A DNA stretch of 64,000 nt, taken from assembly GCF_902859875.1 (NCBI RefSeq), contig NZ_CADIKF010000031.1, positions 1 through 64,000 on the forward strand, given 5' to 3'. The translations under genes and the position numbers were made by a program. This stretch comes from Paraburkholderia solisilvae. GTDB taxonomy: Bacteria > Pseudomonadota > Gammaproteobacteria > Burkholderiales > Burkholderiaceae. The notes beneath the pieces were generated by a model. That model worked only from the letters and a program-made list of their open reading frames with translations, searched no databases and had not been told where the DNA came from. Shown here piece by piece: positions 27,069-36,141 of the stretch; the first letter of the stretch is position 1; each line of letters opens with the position of its first letter.

Positions 27069-29459
27069 ATGACTATCCGTCATCGCATTACGCTTTTGGT
27101 GATCTTGATGTTCGTCGCTCTCACGGCGATCGGCGGTTACGCCGTGTACCAGACGAGAGGGAGCGCAACCGAAGTCAAGAAGGTGACGGAAGGCGTCGTG
27201 CCCAGCGCGCTCGCATCCGCCGATCTCGTGTCGCAAGTGAAGGACGTGCAGATTGCGACAATGACGCTCGTCTATGCGCCGGACGCGAACATGGTCTCGC
27301 AGGCTGAAGACGAGCTGAAGAAAAAACGCGAAACCCTCAAGCGGGCACTCGAGCTGCAGGCGAAAGACGCCGCCAGCCAGGCGCAAAAGGGTCTTGTCAC
27401 GCAGGCGCAGGAAAGCCTCGCGAACTATTTTTCCGCGATCGACGATACGGCGAAGATGAAGCTCGCCGGCAAGAACGAGATGGCGCAGGCCTTCCTGTTC
27501 GCGAACGTCGCCGAGTATCGCGACGAGCTCGAGGGCATCGTCGAAACGCTGCGCATCGAAAAGAACCGCCAGAAAGACGACGCGATCGCGGGACTGAACA
27601 ACACGCTCTCGACCACCACCACCGCAATTGCCGCGGTAACCGGCATTGCGGTGCTGCTGCTGACGGTAATCGGCACGTTGCTGTACCGCCAGATCACGCG
27701 TCCGTTGAGCCGCATGCAGGCGATGATGAGCGAGATCGCGACCAGCCAGGACTTCACGCGGCGCGTGCCGGTGGGGCGCCTCGATGAAATCGGCCGCTCG
27801 ATCGTCGCGTTCAACGGAATGATCGAAAAGATCCAGGAGAACTCGGCGCTGCTCAAGCAGAAGACCGCCGATATCCAGGCGATGCTGCAGAACATGCAGC
27901 AGGGCATTCTGACCGTGGTCGACGGCGCGGTGATTCACGCCGAATACTCGGCCTACCTCGAAGCGATCTTCGAAACGAAGGATATTGCCGGTCGCCCGCT
28001 GATGGATCTCGTATTTGCCGACACCGAGCTCGGCGCGGACGATCTGTCGCAAATCGATGCTGCCACGCACGCCTGCCTCGGCGAAGATGCGATCAACTTC
28101 GAGTTCAACCAGCATCTGCTGGTGAGCGAGATTGCGAAGCACATGCCCGACGGCCGCGTGAAGACGCTGGACCTCAGCTGGTCCGCGATCACCGACGAAA
28201 ACGACACGATCGTGCGCCTGATGCTGTGCGTGCGCGATGTGACCGAGTTGCGCAAACTGGCCGCCGAAGCAGGCGAACAGAAGCGCCGCCTCGAGATGAT
28301 CGGCGAGATTCTCGCGGTGAACGAAGAGAAGTTCCACCACTTCATCGATACGGCAAGCGGTTTCGTCAGCGAGAACGAGCGGATTATCCGCAAGCACGAG
28401 CTGCCGGACGGCTCCGCGATCGCCGAGCTGTTCCGCAACATGCACACCATCAAGGGCAATGCGCGCACGTATAACCTGCAGCATCTGACCAACATCGTGC
28501 ATGAAACCGAGCAGCGCTACGAGGAACTGCGCCACACGGATGCGGAGCGCGTGTGGGATCAGGAACAGCTGATGGCCGAGCTGGCCCGCGTGCGCGAGGC
28601 GATCGACAGCTACGCGAAAATCAACGAAATCAGCCTCGGCCGCAAGCGTCTTGCGCGCCGCGGCAGTGGCGACGGCTATCTGCTGGTCGACAAGGAACAC
28701 ATCGCGCACAGCCTGCGTTTGCTGGAGACCGCGAATACCGGCGACGTCGATGCGCTCGTCACGATGCGCGACGCGCTGCACCGGATGCTGCGCGTGCTCG
28801 GCACCGAAAGCGTGGCCGAAACGCTGTCGGGCGTGATCGACTCGCTGCCGTCGCTGGCGCTCGAGCTGGGCAAGGAGGCGCCGGTCGTCCGTATCGACGA
28901 CAACGGTTACCGGCTGCGCGGCCAGGCTGGCACCACGATGAAAAACGTGTTCATGCACTTGCTGCGCAACTCGATGGACCACGGCATCGAGGCGGCCGCG
29001 CAGCGCACTGCGCAAGGCAAGCCGGCGGCGGGTGCGATCGATATCGAAGTCGGTGTCGATCATGACGCGCTGCAGATCACGCTGAGCGATGACGGTCGCG
29101 GCCTCGCGTTGGGCAGGATTCGCGCAATCGCGGTCGAGCGTGGCTGGATCGAGGCGAGCGCGCAGGTAAGCGACGAAGAGATTGCCGAGTTCATCTTCCG
29201 TCCGGGCTTCTCGACGGCCGAGCAGGTGACCGAGGTGTCGGGACGCGGCGTCGGCATGGACGCGGTGCGCGATTTCCTGAGCCGCGAGCAGGGCAGCATC
29301 GAACTGCGCTTCACCGACGATCGCAAGGGCGCCGAGTTTCGCCAGTTCCAGACGATCGTCTGTCTGCCGGACAGTTTCGCGGTGGACAGCCTCGGCACCG
29401 ATGCGCGCGCTGAAGACGACGCGGCGCAAGTGCCGCCGCTCGGTCATATGGCCGGCTGA
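27069..29459 (+). CDS. Membrane-bound CheA-like hybrid histidine kinase (HAMP-PAS-HPt-HATPase)
   Basis: 796 residues. TM1 (LLVILMFVALTAIGGYAVY), a periplasmic four-helix sensor region (about 35-185), TM2 (AIAAVTGIAVLLLTVIGTLL), HAMP (about 212-265), a PAS-like domain (about 285-400), a short coiled coil, then an HPt module with phospho-His459 (NMHTIKGNARTYN) and a HATPase with N-box Asn634 (LLRNSMDHGIE), G1 DDGRGL (Asp674) and G2 GRGVGMDAVRDF. The order HPt then HATPase is CheA-like, but no CheW-like P5 domain follows, so it cannot dock to normal arrays by CheW. It heads an operon with a truncated MCP, two CheX proteins and CheY, and is therefore probably a self-sensing kinase of a private phosphorelay. 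Confidence 0.88.
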   Translation: MTIRHRITLLVILMFVALTAIGGYAVYQTRGSATEVKKVTEGVVPSALASADLVSQVKDVQIATMTLVYAPDANMVSQAEDELKKKRETLKRALELQAKDAASQAQKGLVTQAQESLANYFSAIDDTAKMKLAGKNEMAQAFLFANVAEYRDELEGIVETLRIEKNRQKDDAIAGLNNTLSTTTTAIAAVTGIAVLLLTVIGTLLYRQITRPLSRMQAMMSEIATSQDFTRRVPVGRLDEIGRSIVAFNGMIEKIQENSALLKQKTADIQAMLQNMQQGILTVVDGAVIHAEYSAYLEAIFETKDIAGRPLMDLVFADTELGADDLSQIDAATHACLGEDAINFEFNQHLLVSEIAKHMPDGRVKTLDLSWSAITDENDTIVRLMLCVRDVTELRKLAAEAGEQKRRLEMIGEILAVNEEKFHHFIDTASGFVSENERIIRKHELPDGSAIAELFRNMHTIKGNARTYNLQHLTNIVHETEQRYEELRHTDAERVWDQEQLMAELARVREAIDSYAKINEISLGRKRLARRGSGDGYLLVDKEHIAHSLRLLETANTGDVDALVTMRDALHRMLRVLGTESVAETLSGVIDSLPSLALELGKEAPVVRIDDNGYRLRGQAGTTMKNVFMHLLRNSMDHGIEAAAQRTAQGKPAAGAIDIEVGVDHDALQITLSDDGRGLALGRIRAIAVERGWIEASAQVSDEEIAEFIFRPGFSTAEQVTEVSGRGVGMDAVRDFLSREQGSIELRFTDDRKGAEFRQFQTIVCLPDSFAVDSLGTDARAEDDAAQVPPLGHMAG

Positions 29460-29467
29460 GCCGGCCG

Positions 29468-29501
29468 CGAAGCGCGAGCCGGTGTACGGCTCGACGCTTC
29501 G
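29468..29501 (+). other. Strong hairpin inside the chemosensory operon
   Basis: CGAAGCG-CGAGCCG and CGGCTCG-A-CGCTTCG pair around loop GTGTA, 14 base pairs with one bulge, between the kinase stop (29459) and the MCP-like start (29523). No T-run follows, so it more likely marks RNA processing, stability or partial attenuation than full termination. Confidence 0.6.
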
Positions 29502-29522
29502 CGTCAACGGAATTCTTGAAGG

Positions 29523-30251
<729 letters not shown>

Positions 30252-30260
30252 GCGCCAGAC

Positions 30261-30806
30261 GTGATTAGCGCACAGGCGAAGCAAAGCTTCGAGCGCATCC
30301 TGCACAAGGCTGCGCAAACGAGATTGACCACGCATCCGGACGATACGTGCAGCGTCGTGCCGCGCGCATCGCATGACGCGGCCGGGGCGGCCGCCGCCGC
30401 AACGAATGTCGTGATCCTGACGATTTCGTCGATCACGTTCCGGCTGTTGCTGATCCTGCACGTCGATGAAGACCCGGCAACGGTCGAGTACTTCACGAAG
30501 GGCGACACGGAGCGGCCGTTTCGCGAGGTCTTCCAGGAAATCTGCAACCTGTGTTGCGGCGCGATCAATCAGGAACTGTTGAACTACTTTCCGGATCTCG
30601 GGATGTCGACGCCGTATATGTTGAGCGCGCGTTGCCTGCCGTATCTGGAGGGGCTCAGGCCCGAGCTGCTCGCGACGTATGCCGTGACGCTCAATGGTTC
30701 GATCGAACTGGCCGCGACGTTGTGCGTGTGCGCGCATGCGCCGATCGATTTTGCGGCGGACGTCAGCGTGGCGGAAGACACGAGCGGCGAGCTTGAGCTG
30801 TTCTGA
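30261..30806 (+). CDS. CheX/CheC-type CheY phosphatase
   Basis: 181 residues. The CheX fold is indicated by VVILTISSITFRLLLILHVD and by the phosphatase helix FQEICNLCCGAINQELLNYF, which carries the E-x2-N pair (Glu93, Asn96) used to attack phospho-Asp in CheY. Later strands (LRPELLATYAVTLNGSIELA) complete the domain. An odd Ala-rich insert lies at residues 38-48. The protein ends in SGELELF, nearly the same tail as the next gene product (AGELDLF). Starts ten bases after the MCP-like gene, so it is in the same operon. It probably dephosphorylates the CheY at 31861. Confidence 0.82.
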   Translation: MISAQAKQSFERILHKAAQTRLTTHPDDTCSVVPRASHDAAGAAAAATNVVILTISSITFRLLLILHVDEDPATVEYFTKGDTERPFREVFQEICNLCCGAINQELLNYFPDLGMSTPYMLSARCLPYLEGLRPELLATYAVTLNGSIELAATLCVCAHAPIDFAADVSVAEDTSGELELF

Positions 30807-30878
30807 CCGATCCGTTTCGAGCGCCGCTTCATGTGCGGCTTCAAGCGCCCCAATTTGGCAACCCGGCAGGCAAACACG

Positions 30879-31838
30879 ATGAACTTCAACAAACCGGTCA
30901 GCAAGTTGCTGGTGCTCGACGAAAGTCCGCTGCACATGGACACCATCAAACGCTTTTGCGACGAGCACAACCTCGTTGGCGTGAAGGTGCGCAAAAGCCG
31001 TCTGCTGTCCGTGCTGCGCGCGAATATCGACCTGGGCGCGATTCTGCTCGACGAGAACTACGGCGGCTCGCTCGACGAAAGCGCGGCAATCGCGAACCGT
31101 GTGTACGCGGTTCGGCCCGAGTTGCCGATCATCATGCGGCGTGAGTCGCGCGCCACGCTCGACGATCTGCCCGACAGCCTGCGCCAGATTCTATGCGCGG
31201 CGTTTGTCGCATCGGACATGGCGCCGCTGCGCGAGGTGATCGACCGTTATATTTTCAGCCTCGATTATCCGAATGCGCTGGTGCGCGGCATTTCGGAAAT
31301 CAGCGAAACGATGCTCGCGACGCTGTTCAAGGAGTTCACGATCGACTGTGAAACGCCGAGCATCGTGCGCGACCGCATCATCTTCGGCGAAGTGTTCAGC
31401 CTGATCGCGCTCGAAAGCGCATGGTGCCGCGGCTACATGATGATTCAGGCCGAAGAGGAGCCGCTGCTCGCGCTGCTCGATCAGCGCGGCACCGGTGGCG
31501 GCGCGGCCGACTTCCGCGATCTCAACGATCTGCTCGGCGAGTTGACCAACATGATCTGGGGCGCGTTCAAGAACCGCTACCTGGGCGACGCGGACACGCT
31601 CGCGCGCGCACAGGTTCAGGTGCCGCTGCTCGTCAATCACCGGCAGAAATACATTTCATTCGGCTCGGAAAATCCGCAACTGTGCTTCGTGTACCGGATC
31701 ACGGATGAGGCGTCGGGCCGTTCAGTCGATTTGCATCAACGTTTCGTGTTCAGCCTGAGCTGGTCTCCGGAAGATTTCCGGGAAATCGCCGAGCAGCCGG
31801 GCACGACGGTCGAAGCGGGCGAACTCGATCTCTTCTGA
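30879..31838 (+). CDS. Receiver-like plus CheX two-domain protein
   Basis: 319 residues from MNFNKPVSKLLVLDESPLHM. The N-terminal 120 residues look like a degenerate response-regulator domain: Asp14 in the acidic pocket and Asp58 in AILLDENYG as possible phosphorylation site, but the conserved Lys is not evident. Residues about 130-310 are a CheX domain with the E-x2-N pair Glu221/Asn224 (LLGELTNMIWGAFKNRY). It ends AGELDLF, like the preceding CheX. It may be a phosphatase whose activity is controlled by its receiver-like domain. Start moved to the Met preceded by the operon spacing; the longest frame runs 16 codons upstream. Confidence 0.78.
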   Translation: MNFNKPVSKLLVLDESPLHMDTIKRFCDEHNLVGVKVRKSRLLSVLRANIDLGAILLDENYGGSLDESAAIANRVYAVRPELPIIMRRESRATLDDLPDSLRQILCAAFVASDMAPLREVIDRYIFSLDYPNALVRGISEISETMLATLFKEFTIDCETPSIVRDRIIFGEVFSLIALESAWCRGYMMIQAEEEPLLALLDQRGTGGGAADFRDLNDLLGELTNMIWGAFKNRYLGDADTLARAQVQVPLLVNHRQKYISFGSENPQLCFVYRITDEASGRSVDLHQRFVFSLSWSPEDFREIAEQPGTTVEAGELDLF

Positions 31839-31860
31839 TAGGCGTTACGGAGAAACCAAC

Positions 31861-32226
31861 ATGGCAAAGATTCTGGTAGTGGACGATTCGAGCACGGTAC
31901 GCGACGAAGTGGCCGGCTTTCTGAAAAAGAACGGCCTCGACGTCGACACTGCGGTGGACGGCAAGGACGGCCTGGCGAAACTGAAGGCCAGCCCCGGCAC
32001 GAAGCTTGTGATCAGCGACGTCAATATGCCGAATATGGATGGCCTGACGATGGTCGAAAAGATTCGCGGCGAACTCGGCAATACGGTGGTCAATGTAATC
32101 ATGCTGACTACTGAAAGCAGCCCGGCAATGAAGGAGCGCGGCAAGGCCGCCGGCGTCAAGGGGTGGATCGTCAAGCCGTTCAAGGGCGAAGCGGTGCTCG
32201 AAACGTTCCGCAAGCTGGCAGGCTAA
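31861..32226 (+). CDS. CheY-like single-domain response regulator
   Basis: 121 residues, a stand-alone receiver. Acidic pocket Asp8/Asp9 (ILVVDDSSTVR), phospho-acceptor Asp53 (VISDVNMPNMDG), switch Thr (Thr83/Thr84 in MLTTES) and Lys105 (IVKPFK) are all present, so it should accept phosphate from the kinase HPt His459 of this operon. No output domain. A good ribosome-binding site (GGAG) precedes the ATG. With two CheX phosphatases beside it, this is the terminal signal carrier of the pathway; its target (motor, enzyme or pilus) is not encoded here. Confidence 0.93.
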   Translation: MAKILVVDDSSTVRDEVAGFLKKNGLDVDTAVDGKDGLAKLKASPGTKLVISDVNMPNMDGLTMVEKIRGELGNTVVNVIMLTTESSPAMKERGKAAGVKGWIVKPFKGEAVLETFRKLAG

Positions 32227-32236
32227 ACAGGTATTG

Positions 32237-32275
32237 GCGCGGCAGGTTTGGTTGCGCCAGCAACGACTGCCGCGC
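32237..32275. terminator. Hairpin between cheY-like and ribbon-helix-helix genes
   Basis: GCGCGGCAG pairs with CTGCCGCGC, and an inner GTTGC/GCAAC stem closes a GCCA loop. It separates two converging genes and probably ends both transcripts. Confidence 0.7.
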
Positions 32276-32292
32276 TTGCTTCGGATTTTGGC

Positions 32293-32712
32293 TTATGACT
32301 TCGCGGGGCGGCCCGTTTTCACGGTATCCAGCGCCGACACTGCGGCGATAAGTCGCTTCGGCGGCACTGCCGCAAGCAGCGCGAGGCCTGCGCGCAACAG
32401 TTCGCTCTTCTTTACTGATACGCCCGCATCGAGGCAGCGCTGCTTCAGTTCCGCGATCTTCTCGTAGTCGGACTTCGGCATGGTGAAGCTGTCGCGCACC
32501 ACTTTGTCCTTCTTCGCGCGGCGAGGTTTTTCGTCCTTGCCGTCCTTGGCGACGGGTTGCTTGACAGCCTTGACGCTCTTTCCGGGCGCTTGCGCCTGCA
32601 CGGCTTGCGGCGCCTTCACGGCCGTTTGCCTGGTTTTGGCGGCGGTTTTCACCGTTTTACCGGCACCCGTCACGTCTTTCGCTGCTGCTGTTTTTTCCGC
32701 TGCGGCCTTCAT
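32293..32712 (-). CDS. Ribbon-helix-helix protein with Lys/Ala-rich tail
   Basis: 139 residues. The N-terminal 65 residues are rich in Lys and Ala with repeated AVK/PVAK units, like a histone H1-type nucleic-acid-binding tail. The C-terminal part looks like a ribbon-helix-helix: strand VRDSFTMP, helix A KSDYEKIAELKQRCLDAG, turn, helix B VKKSELLRAGLALLAAV. RHH dimers bind tandem DNA repeats through the strand. Three 9-base direct repeats lie 20 bases upstream of its start (32732-32758), so autoregulation is a strong inference. A GAGGAG ribosome-binding site is present. Targets beyond its own promoter are unknown. Confidence 0.75.
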   Translation of the reverse strand: MKAAAEKTAAAKDVTGAGKTVKTAAKTRQTAVKAPQAVQAQAPGKSVKAVKQPVAKDGKDEKPRRAKKDKVVRDSFTMPKSDYEKIAELKQRCLDAGVSVKKSELLRAGLALLAAVPPKRLIAAVSALDTVKTGRPAKS

Positions 32713-32731
32713 CTGATCTCCTCGTTAATCG

Positions 32732-32758
32732 TATAAACGATATAAACAGTATATACGG
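32732..32758. promoter_or_regulatory. Three tandem 9-bp repeats upstream of RHH gene
   Basis: TATAAACGA, TATAAACAG and TATATACGG follow each other without gaps, inside an outer CGTATA/TATACG dyad (32730-32757). The block is very AT-rich and lies 20 to 46 bases before the RHH start, overlapping its likely promoter. Tandem repeats are the usual target of RHH proteins. Confidence 0.6.
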
Positions 32759-32972
32759 TTTGGTCGGCGGCCAGATTGCAGCGATGCGTCGGTTTTGTGA
32801 CAGACTTGAAGTGCGCCGATGTAACGGACAGGTCGTGCCTTCTTCAAAACGCAAGTGAAGGTAACAGAATGTAACCAAATCGATTTATGTCCGTAACGCG
32901 CGAATCACGTTGACACACTATACTGTGCCCCACTCGGTGCGCCAGTCCCAGCGCACTGCTGGGGATCACGAT

Positions 32973-34007
32973 ATGCTGTCAGTCGACCGGGCGGCATCCT
33001 TGCGCGATGTCGCGGCCGGAGCGCCCGAGACGCCCGCCTATACATGGCCGGGCCGAACCCGCCGCCTTTCCGCCACCCTCTGCAAGCTCTTCTATCGCTG
33101 GACGCACTCCCGCGCGTATCGGCACAACGAGCGCCTGTGGCGTTCGGTTTCGATCGACCGTGACGTCGATGGCACCGTTACGGGTATGCGCATCGGCCGT
33201 CGCGGACTCACCATCGAGAACACGTCGGCGCTGCTGGCATCGCGCACGGGCGCGTGCCATCTGATCGCAGCCGGCCCGTCGATCAACGAGATCGACTACA
33301 GCGCGCTCGAACTCGAGCATGTGATGGGCGTCAATGGTGCAATCGCGCTGCAGGACAAGCACGACGTGCGATTCGACTATTACTGCATCGTCGATGCAGG
33401 TTTTGCGCGCAACCGGCCGGATCTGGTCGCACGCATCGTACAGCAACCGCTCATTCTGTTCGCCACGCCGCTCGTGCTGTGGTACATCGCGCAGTATTTT
33501 CCGCTCGACCATATGCGTTGCCGCGTTTTCGTGATCGAAGACGTGCAATTCCCGGCTGGCCAGCGTGCGCGGCGTGGCCGCGATTTGCGCGACACGTGTG
33601 CGCAGTCCGATCTGCTGCTGTTCGACGAGGAGCGCATGCTCGGCTTCAGCCTCGATGTGCGGCACGGCGTGTTCGATGGTCATACGGTCGCGTATGCGGG
33701 CTTGCAGGTGCTGAATTCGCTCGGTTTCGACCTGGTGTATCTGCACGGCGTCGATCTGCGCGATGCTTCGCGCACGCCGCGCTTTTACGAAACGCCGGGG
33801 AATATGCAACCGAGTGTGCTCGACCGCCATTTCGACGCGTATATCGAGCCGTCGTTTCGCCAGGCCGCGGCATTGTTGAAGCAGCGCGGGATGCGCGTCG
33901 TCAACCTGTCGGTGGACAGCGCGCTGAGTGTCGATATCTTCGAGAAGCGAAGCTGGCGCTCGCTAACGGGCTCGCGCACCGGGTTCGCGCAGCGGATGCG
34001 TGCGTAA
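32973..34007 (+). CDS. DUF115/MptE-like or GT42-type glycosyltransferase-like protein
   Basis: 344 residues from MLSVDRAASLRDV. The central Rossmann-like part has the nucleotide-binding pattern CHLIAAGPSINEIDYSALEL, VMGVNGAIAL and FDYYCIVDAGFA, as in DUF115 proteins and family 42 sialyltransferases. A second half gives FDLVYLHGVDLRDASRTPRF and a helical C-terminus. No signal peptide. The next gene is a glycosyltransferase, so a role in building a surface glycan is likely. The product and donor are unknown. The longest frame begins at 32910; the later Met is preferred because the protein-like sequence begins there. Confidence 0.65.
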   Translation: MLSVDRAASLRDVAAGAPETPAYTWPGRTRRLSATLCKLFYRWTHSRAYRHNERLWRSVSIDRDVDGTVTGMRIGRRGLTIENTSALLASRTGACHLIAAGPSINEIDYSALELEHVMGVNGAIALQDKHDVRFDYYCIVDAGFARNRPDLVARIVQQPLILFATPLVLWYIAQYFPLDHMRCRVFVIEDVQFPAGQRARRGRDLRDTCAQSDLLLFDEERMLGFSLDVRHGVFDGHTVAYAGLQVLNSLGFDLVYLHGVDLRDASRTPRFYETPGNMQPSVLDRHFDAYIEPSFRQAAALLKQRGMRVVNLSVDSALSVDIFEKRSWRSLTGSRTGFAQRMRA

Positions 34008-34111
34008 CGCTGCACCCGCCGCACCGTCTTGGCACCCACACCGTACGACAACAGAAAAAGCAGGCCACGCACGCCGCGCGAAGGCCGAGGCCACCCTAAC
34101 CGTCGCGCCCG

Positions 34112-35227
34112 ATGAAGGTCGTTCACCTCTCCAATACGCCGGTCGCCGGCAGCCCCGGCAATATCGTGTCGGCGCTGAACCGGCTGACCGATATTCGCGC
34201 CCGTCACGTGGTGTTCAACGCAGCCGCGTACCGCACGCGCACGTTCGCGATCGACATCGACTGGCAGACGCAGCGACAACAGGCGCTCGATGCAATCGCC
34301 GAAGCCGATCTGGTGCACATTCACCAGTATTTCTCGCTCGACGACACCTTCGGCGCGGGTTTTCACAAGCGCTTCGGCGACAAGAAGCTGATCCGTCAGT
34401 ACCATTCGGCGCCGGACCTCTGGTCGAACGGCGATGCGAGCCTGATCGAGCGCATCGTGCACGAGGACGTGCCGCAGCTCGTCATCGCGCAGGGTCCCGA
34501 ACGCTTTTATCCGCTGGCGCGCGTCGTGCCGAATGTCGTGCCGCTCGACGACCCGCGCTATCTGCCGCACCCTGAAGCGCGAGGCACGCCGATCGTCACG
34601 TTCTCGCCGAGCGGGCGGGCTTCAGCGTGGAAAAAGCGCTGGGAGACGAAGGGCGTGCCGCAAACGCTCGCGCTGCTGCGCAAGCTCGAGCGCGAGGGGC
34701 TGTGCCGGTTGCAGTTGATTGTCGATACGCCGCATGACGAGTGCTTGCGCATGAAGCAGCAGGCAGCCGTCGCGATCGACGAATGCGTGACCGGCAATTA
34801 CCACCTGAGCGGGCTCGAAGCGCTGGCGCAGGGCAAGCCGACGCTCGGCTATCTCGATCAGCGCGTGCAATCGCAGTTGCGCGCGTTGACCGGCGCGAGC
34901 GATCTGCCTTGGGTCGACGTGCGTCTCGAAGAGGCGCAAGCGCCATTGCGCGCGCTGCTCGAAAACGCTGTCTTGCGCACGGAGATCGGTGCTGCATCGC
35001 GGCGCTGGATGGAGACGCACTACGCGGAGCGCGCGATGATCGAGCACTATCGGCGCGCGTATCTGGATGTGTTCGAAGCGCCGCAGCGGTTCGGCGTGTC
35101 CCGCTTCACGGGCGAGGCCGATGCGTGGCGCGCGCTCGCCTGTCCCGATTACAGCTGGACGGCGCGGCGGCGCTTGCATGCGGGTTGGCGCGATAAGTTG
35201 CGCAGCTGGCTGAAGGGTCAAAGCTGA
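34112..35227 (+). CDS. Glycosyltransferase, GT-B fold (group 1-like)
   Basis: 371 residues. The GT-B pattern is visible: N-terminal MKVVHLSNTPVAGSPGNIVS (Gly-rich acceptor loop), ADLVHIHQYF, the interdomain VVPNVVPLDD, then TFSPSGRASAWKKRWETKGV and the donor-site CVTGNYHLSGLEALAQGKPT with the E-x7-E-like region. No membrane helix; cytoplasmic, acting at the inner membrane face. It follows the DUF115-like gene by about 100 bases and likely works on the same surface glycan. Sugar and acceptor unknown. Its last codons overlap three imperfect tandem units starting at 35216. Confidence 0.85.
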   Translation: MKVVHLSNTPVAGSPGNIVSALNRLTDIRARHVVFNAAAYRTRTFAIDIDWQTQRQQALDAIAEADLVHIHQYFSLDDTFGAGFHKRFGDKKLIRQYHSAPDLWSNGDASLIERIVHEDVPQLVIAQGPERFYPLARVVPNVVPLDDPRYLPHPEARGTPIVTFSPSGRASAWKKRWETKGVPQTLALLRKLEREGLCRLQLIVDTPHDECLRMKQQAAVAIDECVTGNYHLSGLEALAQGKPTLGYLDQRVQSQLRALTGASDLPWVDVRLEEAQAPLRALLENAVLRTEIGAASRRWMETHYAERAMIEHYRRAYLDVFEAPQRFGVSRFTGEADAWRALACPDYSWTARRRLHAGWRDKLRSWLKGQS

Positions 35228-35256
35228 AGGGGCAAGGCTGAGGGTCAAGGCTGAAG
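35216..35256 (+). repeat. Three imperfect 13-14 bp tandem units
   Basis: GGTCAAAGCTGAAG, GGGCAAGGCTGA(G) and GGTCAAGGCTGAAG follow one another across the glycosyltransferase stop codon. Probably slippage-derived, no known role. Confidence 0.6.
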
Positions 35257-35296
35257 CGCTGAGCTGCGCAAACACCGCGCGGCGACAGCGAGGGGA

Positions 35297-35314
35297 GGTG
35301 AGCCGATTCGGGAG
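35297..35314 (+). repeat. Intergenic 18-mer, diverged copy
   Basis: GGTGAGCCGATTCGGGAG, 15 of 18 bases like the copy at 35328. Part of the GGTGAG-N5-TTCGGG set. Lies 31 bases before the next copy. Confidence 0.5.
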
Positions 35315-35327
35315 CACAAAATCGGCA

Positions 35328-35345
35328 GGTGAGCGTTTTCGGGAG
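35328..35345 (+). repeat. Intergenic 18-mer, exact copy
   Basis: GGTGAGCGTTTTCGGGAG, identical to 56739-56756, between converging genes. Confidence 0.7.
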
Positions 35346-35443
35346 CAGCGGCTGCAGACAATCGCGGCTGCGCATCCGTTGCATACACTGACTTGTGTGC
35401 TCCGGCATTAACGCATTTGCGTCTTCGCTTCTTCACGCCGCCG

Positions 35444-36121
35444 TCACGCCGTCACGATCAGCAGCACGCCGGTCAACGTCAGCGCGCCGCACCACAGCCA
35501 GTCGAAATTGATCCAGCCTTTGCGCAGCATGCCGAGGCCGAGATACTCGTAGGCGGCAAACGCGATCGCTCCGCCGGTGACCAGCGTGACGAGCGTATGC
35601 AGCACGGTCATCTGCCCGATCATGCGCAGCGATGCGGGCAGCACGCTTGCCGCCGCGATAGAAGCAGTCGCCGCGGAGGACGCGAGCGGCGCGCCGCCGC
35701 AGATCGGCAGCAGTGCCGGTAACAGCATCAGACCGGCGCCATGCATCGTCGCCATCGCGGCCGACCACAACGCGAGTCCGACGAAGCCCGCGGTCATCCC
35801 GACCCGCACGCGGTGACGATGACCATACAGATGGTGATACACCGCCCACCCGATCAGCACCGCGCCCATCGCGATACGCAGATGCGCGGTTTGCGCGAGC
35901 GCGCCCAACGCGACGGCCGACGTCATCACGAGCAACACCGATGCCGCGTGGCCGAGCGCGATCGGCGGCAACGCCAGCAGCATCGCCTTGCGGCTGCCGC
36001 GTTGCAAACCGAGCGCGGCGGCGAACAGCCATCCCATCGCCGGATTCGCGCCGTGAAATACACCGCTGCCGATGACGGTCGCCCACGTCGTGGCGAAGTC
36101 GCCCGCGAACAGATCGTTCAT
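35444..36121 (-). CDS. Polytopic membrane protein linked to selenium-binding protein
   Basis: 225 residues from MNDLFAGDFATTWATVIGSG with about six hydrophobic segments, e.g. MGWLFAAALGL, AMLLALPPIALGHAASVLLV, MTAGFVGLALWSAAMATMHG, LMIGQMTVLHTLVTLVTG-like and the last LWCGALTLTGVLLIVTA. His-Gly pairs (VFHGANPAMGW, TMHGAG) and HHLYGHRHR could bind metal. Family unknown to me. It starts 20 bases after the SBP56 gene on the same strand, so the two form an operon and it may serve that enzyme, for example in metal delivery or substrate or product transport. The start is fixed by the upstream gene end; the longer frame has no support. Confidence 0.75.
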   Translation of the reverse strand: MNDLFAGDFATTWATVIGSGVFHGANPAMGWLFAAALGLQRGSRKAMLLALPPIALGHAASVLLVMTSAVALGALAQTAHLRIAMGAVLIGWAVYHHLYGHRHRVRVGMTAGFVGLALWSAAMATMHGAGLMLLPALLPICGGAPLASSAATASIAAASVLPASLRMIGQMTVLHTLVTLVTGGAIAFAAYEYLGLGMLRKGWINFDWLWCGALTLTGVLLIVTA

Positions 36122-36141
36122 GATGCGTCGAGCGCCATGTA

